In this document: in pieces, positions 61,831 to 64,000 of the stretch
How positions within the stretch are numbered: the first letter of the stretch is position 1
Layout of the letters: every line of letters begins with the position of its first letter
Origin: Methylotenera mobilis 13
GTDB lineage: Bacteria > Pseudomonadota > Gammaproteobacteria > Burkholderiales > Methylophilaceae
Length of the DNA: 64,000 bases
Direction: 5' to 3'
NCBI RefSeq assembly: GCF_000384255.1
Contig: NZ_KB913035.1
Span: 2,619,093-2,683,092, forward strand
The notes under the pieces: model-generated
Database searches by the model: none
Seen by the model: the letters and a program-made list of their open reading frames with translations, nothing else
What the model was told of the DNA's origin: nothing
Made by a program: the position numbers and the translations under genes

Positions 61831-62631
61831 TTATGACCTAAGTTTGTAGCCTGATTTTAACATTTTTAATGTAATCAGTGCTAACACTAGAAATGACGCA
61901 CCCACGATTAACAAACTGAGTACAGGGGACACATCACCCTTACCAAAAAAGCCATACCTAAACCCATCTATCATGTAGAAGAATGGGTTTAGATGAGATA
62001 TTTTTTGCCAAAATGGCGGCAATGAATGAATTGAATAAAACACGCCGGACAAAAATGATAAAGGCATAATGATAAAGTTCTGGAAAGCCGCCATCTGATC
62101 AAATCGATCAGCCCATATCCCAGCAATGATGCCAAAAGTTCCGAGCAATGCACTGCCAAGTAAGCCAAATGCAATAATCATCCATGGGTTTGCTACTGTT
62201 AAATCAACAAACCACATTGCAACAAGATAAATACACAGACCGACAACTAAGCCACGAATAACTGCCGCAATCAAGAACGCCATAAAAAATTGCAAATGCG
62301 TCAATGGCGTTAATAAAACAAATACGATATTACCCATGACCTTTGATTGAATCAGGCTAGATGAACTGTTAGCAAAAGCGTTCTGCAACACAGACATCAT
62401 AATCAAACCGGGGATTAAAAACTCAGTATAGGCAACACCATCATAAACTTGCACATGCTTATCTAGTACATGAGAAAAGATCAACAAATACAGCAGTGCG
62501 GTAATTACTGGCGCAGCTACGGTTTGAAAAGAGACGCGCCAAAAACGTAATAACTCTTTTTTAAGTAGCGTCCATGGGCCAACCCAGCCCGACCTGTTAC
62601 TAAGTGCATCTATCATTTTTGAATCACTCAT
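61831..62631 (-). CDS. ABC-2 type transporter permease (YadH family)
   Basis: 266-residue inner-membrane permease with six hydrophobic segments and the ABC-2 signature region (SGVFYSIHSLPPFWQK, near residue 185, partly quoted). It starts 8 bases inside the preceding ATPase gene. Substrate unknown; position next to mla-type genes suggests an envelope lipid or polymer export role, as inference. Confidence 0.88.
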   Translation of the reverse strand: MSDSKMIDALSNRSGWVGPWTLLKKELLRFWRVSFQTVAAPVITALLYLLIFSHVLDKHVQVYDGVAYTEFLIPGLIMMSVLQNAFANSSSSLIQSKVMGNIVFVLLTPLTHLQFFMAFLIAAVIRGLVVGLCIYLVAMWFVDLTVANPWMIIAFGLLGSALLGTFGIIAGIWADRFDQMAAFQNFIIMPLSFLSGVFYSIHSLPPFWQKISHLNPFFYMIDGFRYGFFGKGDVSPVLSLLIVGASFLVLALITLKMLKSGYKLRS

Positions 62632-63565
62632 GATGGTTGGCCATTAATGGTTGCTCTACGGCGACGTTACCAACCAATGACAAAAAGACATCTTCCAAAT
62701 CAGCTTCATTTAATTGCATATCAATTACCTTGATACCGCTAGCGCGCAGAGATGAAAGCACAAACTCAATCTGAATCATATCGGTTAAGGCAAAGGTATA
62801 AATACCATTTTCAGCATGGCGTACTAAACGCTCCACATCATGAGGCAAGCGCACATCACCTAATGTGAGGCGCAAATGCTTACCTGAAAACTTATTGAGC
62901 AGATTAGCCGTACTGTCCAAGGCCACCACTTTACCTTGCTTCATCATACCAACACGACTACACAAAGTTTCCGCCTCTTCCAAGTAATGCGTCGTTAAAA
63001 TAATCGTATGGCCGTCTCGATTTAACTTTTTGATAAACTCCCAAAGCATCTGGCGCAACTCAACATCCACGCCAGCCGTAGGCTCATCTAACACAATCAC
63101 AGGCGGCTTGTGAGCAAGCGCCTGTGCAATGAGTGCGCGTCGCTTCATCCCTCCAGACAACTTACGCATATTAGTATGTGCTTTATCAGCTAAACCAAGC
63201 CCCTCTAACACCTCATCAACCCAAGCGTCATTTTCACGACCTAAGCCAAAATAACCAGCTTGAAACCGCAACATTTCGCGGACGTTAAAAAATGGATCAA
63301 ACACCAACTCTTGAGGCACGACACCTAACAGTTGACGAGCCTGCTGATATTGCTTTTGCACGTCAAACCCCATGACAGAGATACTGCCAGCGGTTGGCGC
63401 AATTAAGCCTGCGAGAATATTAATTAATGTGGACTTTCCAGCACCATTAGGTCCAAGTAACGCAAAGAACTCGCCTTGCTCGATGGCAAGGTCAATACCG
63501 TTAAGAGCATGAAGTGCACCAAAATTCTTATGCACACCTTGAATGTGAATTGCAGGATGATTCAA
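62624..63565 (-). CDS. ABC transporter ATP-binding protein (YadG family)
   Basis: 313-residue ATPase. Walker A GPNGAGKST is at 38-46, signature LSGGM at 136-140, and Walker B VIVLDEP at 156-162, with a C-terminal extension typical of YadG/DrrA-type ATPases. The apparent start is TTG (63563-63565) with no clear ribosome binding site; no in-frame ATG keeps the N-terminal strand. It overlaps the permease gene by 8 bases. Confidence 0.92.
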   Translation of the reverse strand: MNHPAIHIQGVHKNFGALHALNGIDLAIEQGEFFALLGPNGAGKSTLINILAGLIAPTAGSISVMGFDVQKQYQQARQLLGVVPQELVFDPFFNVREMLRFQAGYFGLGRENDAWVDEVLEGLGLADKAHTNMRKLSGGMKRRALIAQALAHKPPVIVLDEPTAGVDVELRQMLWEFIKKLNRDGHTIILTTHYLEEAETLCSRVGMMKQGKVVALDSTANLLNKFSGKHLRLTLGDVRLPHDVERLVRHAENGIYTFALTDMIQIEFVLSSLRASGIKVIDMQLNEADLEDVFLSLVGNVAVEQPLMANHHE

Positions 63566-63778
63566 AAAATGACTTTCGATTGTCTATTAAAACCTATTTA
63601 AGTACTTAACTACAAAAAAGCCTTAACTTTCAAAAGCGATCATAAATATGCACCACTCATATTTAGTGGTCATTTGAAAATACCAGCTTACAAAAACTAC
63701 TATTTTTCAATGAATAAGGCGGCGCCAAATTATGATGTGTATCTGAATCAAAATGCAGATTCCGACATCTACCTAGAC

Positions 63779-64000
63779 TTAAGCACTTAGAGGAATAAAA
63801 TCAGCAACCCCGTAAAGCGTCGCTAAACTACCAAGTCCTTCAGGTAAGCTTTTGAATGTGATTTTATGATGAGAAGCGATTGCTCTGCGTTGCCACTCCA
63901 TAATCAGACTGATGGCGGCTGTATCTGTATTAGTGACAGCCGAGAAATCAATCTGAAGCCCGTCGTTCATCGGTAACGCGACACTCTCCACGAGCACAGA
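63779..64000 (-). CDS. mlaB: STAS-domain protein, MlaB-like (5' end beyond the window)
   Basis: C-terminal 73 or so residues of a small STAS protein, reading to the window edge. It contains IDFSAVTNTDTAAISLIMEW, the STAS strand-helix with the Asp-Thr-Ala-Ala motif (partly quoted: VTNTDTAAISLI). In E. coli MlaB activates the MlaF ATPase of the phospholipid transporter. The context before YadGH-BolA-MurA fits mla. The start codon is not in the window, so the full length is unknown. Confidence 0.75.
   Translation of the reverse strand, partial: SVLVESVALPMNDGLQIDFSAVTNTDTAAISLIMEWQRRAIASHHKITFKSLPEGLGSLATLYGVADFIPLSA

Noticed and set aside
63566-63778. 213-base gap between the ABC ATPase gene and mlaB
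   Set aside because: Only weak 5-6 bp stems (for example 63652-63670) and no T-run or open frame; I see no supportable feature.

Overview
The window looks like the chromosome of a betaproteobacterial methylotroph, most likely Methylophilaceae (Methylotenera/Methylobacillus-like). Evidence: a 3-hexulose-6-phosphate synthase gene, the entry enzyme of the ribulose monophosphate pathway, sits inside the histidine gene cluster. The gene order ABC transporter-bolA-murA-hisGDC...hisBHAFIE-HIT-tatABC-htrA-nif3-petABC-sspAB, followed by the thrU-like tRNA/tuf cluster and a continuous ribosomal super-cluster, is typical of Betaproteobacteria. Base composition is AT-leaning by eye (not computed). Genus is inference. 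No prophage, insertion sequence, CRISPR array or rRNA gene is visible.

Layout. (1) 1-10.9 kb: mixed housekeeping genes on both strands: a MgtC/DUF4010 membrane protein, radC, an unrecognised metalloprotease-like protein, coaBC, a YncD/PqqU-like TonB receptor, dut, rpmB-rpmG, a MscS channel, MgtE and a small glutaredoxin-like protein. (2) 10.9-43.9 kb, all on the minus strand: read in the direction of transcription, four tRNAs, tuf, tRNA-Trp, secE, nusG, rplKAJL, rpoBC, rpsL, rpsG, fusA, a second identical tuf, rpsJ and the S10, spc and alpha clusters through rpoA and rplQ. It ends at a 20-bp bidirectional terminator. (3) 43.9-48.7 kb: sspAB, the cytochrome bc1 operon petABC and a Nif3-family gene. 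(4) 48.8-51.9 kb: an HtrA-type protease, tatABC and a HIT hydrolase. (5) 51.9-61.2 kb: the his cluster split by hps, then murA. (6) 61.2-64 kb: grxD, a bolA-like gene, an ABC-2 exporter pair and the end of an mlaB-like STAS gene cut by the window edge.

How it works together. The 33-kb block encodes most of the translation, transcription and Sec apparatus. Near-consensus sigma70 promoters and hairpins lie at most positions that are operon boundaries in E. coli (rplL/rpoB, rpoC/rpsL, tuf/rpsJ, rpsQ/rplN, rpmJ/rpsM), so the block appears to be punctuated transcriptionally though physically continuous. The his genes lack only a HisZ partner for the short HisG. hps has its own strong ribosome binding site and terminator, so it appears to be an independently controlled, highly expressed C1-assimilation gene embedded in the his cluster. 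The PqqU-like receptor may supply PQQ to methanol dehydrogenase, which is a hypothesis.

No wholly new gene system is obvious. The most interesting items are the PqqU-like receptor in a methylotroph, hps inside the his cluster, the structured leaders before rplN and rpsL, the identical tuf pair flanking 15.5 kb of essential genes, and the metzincin-like orphan.
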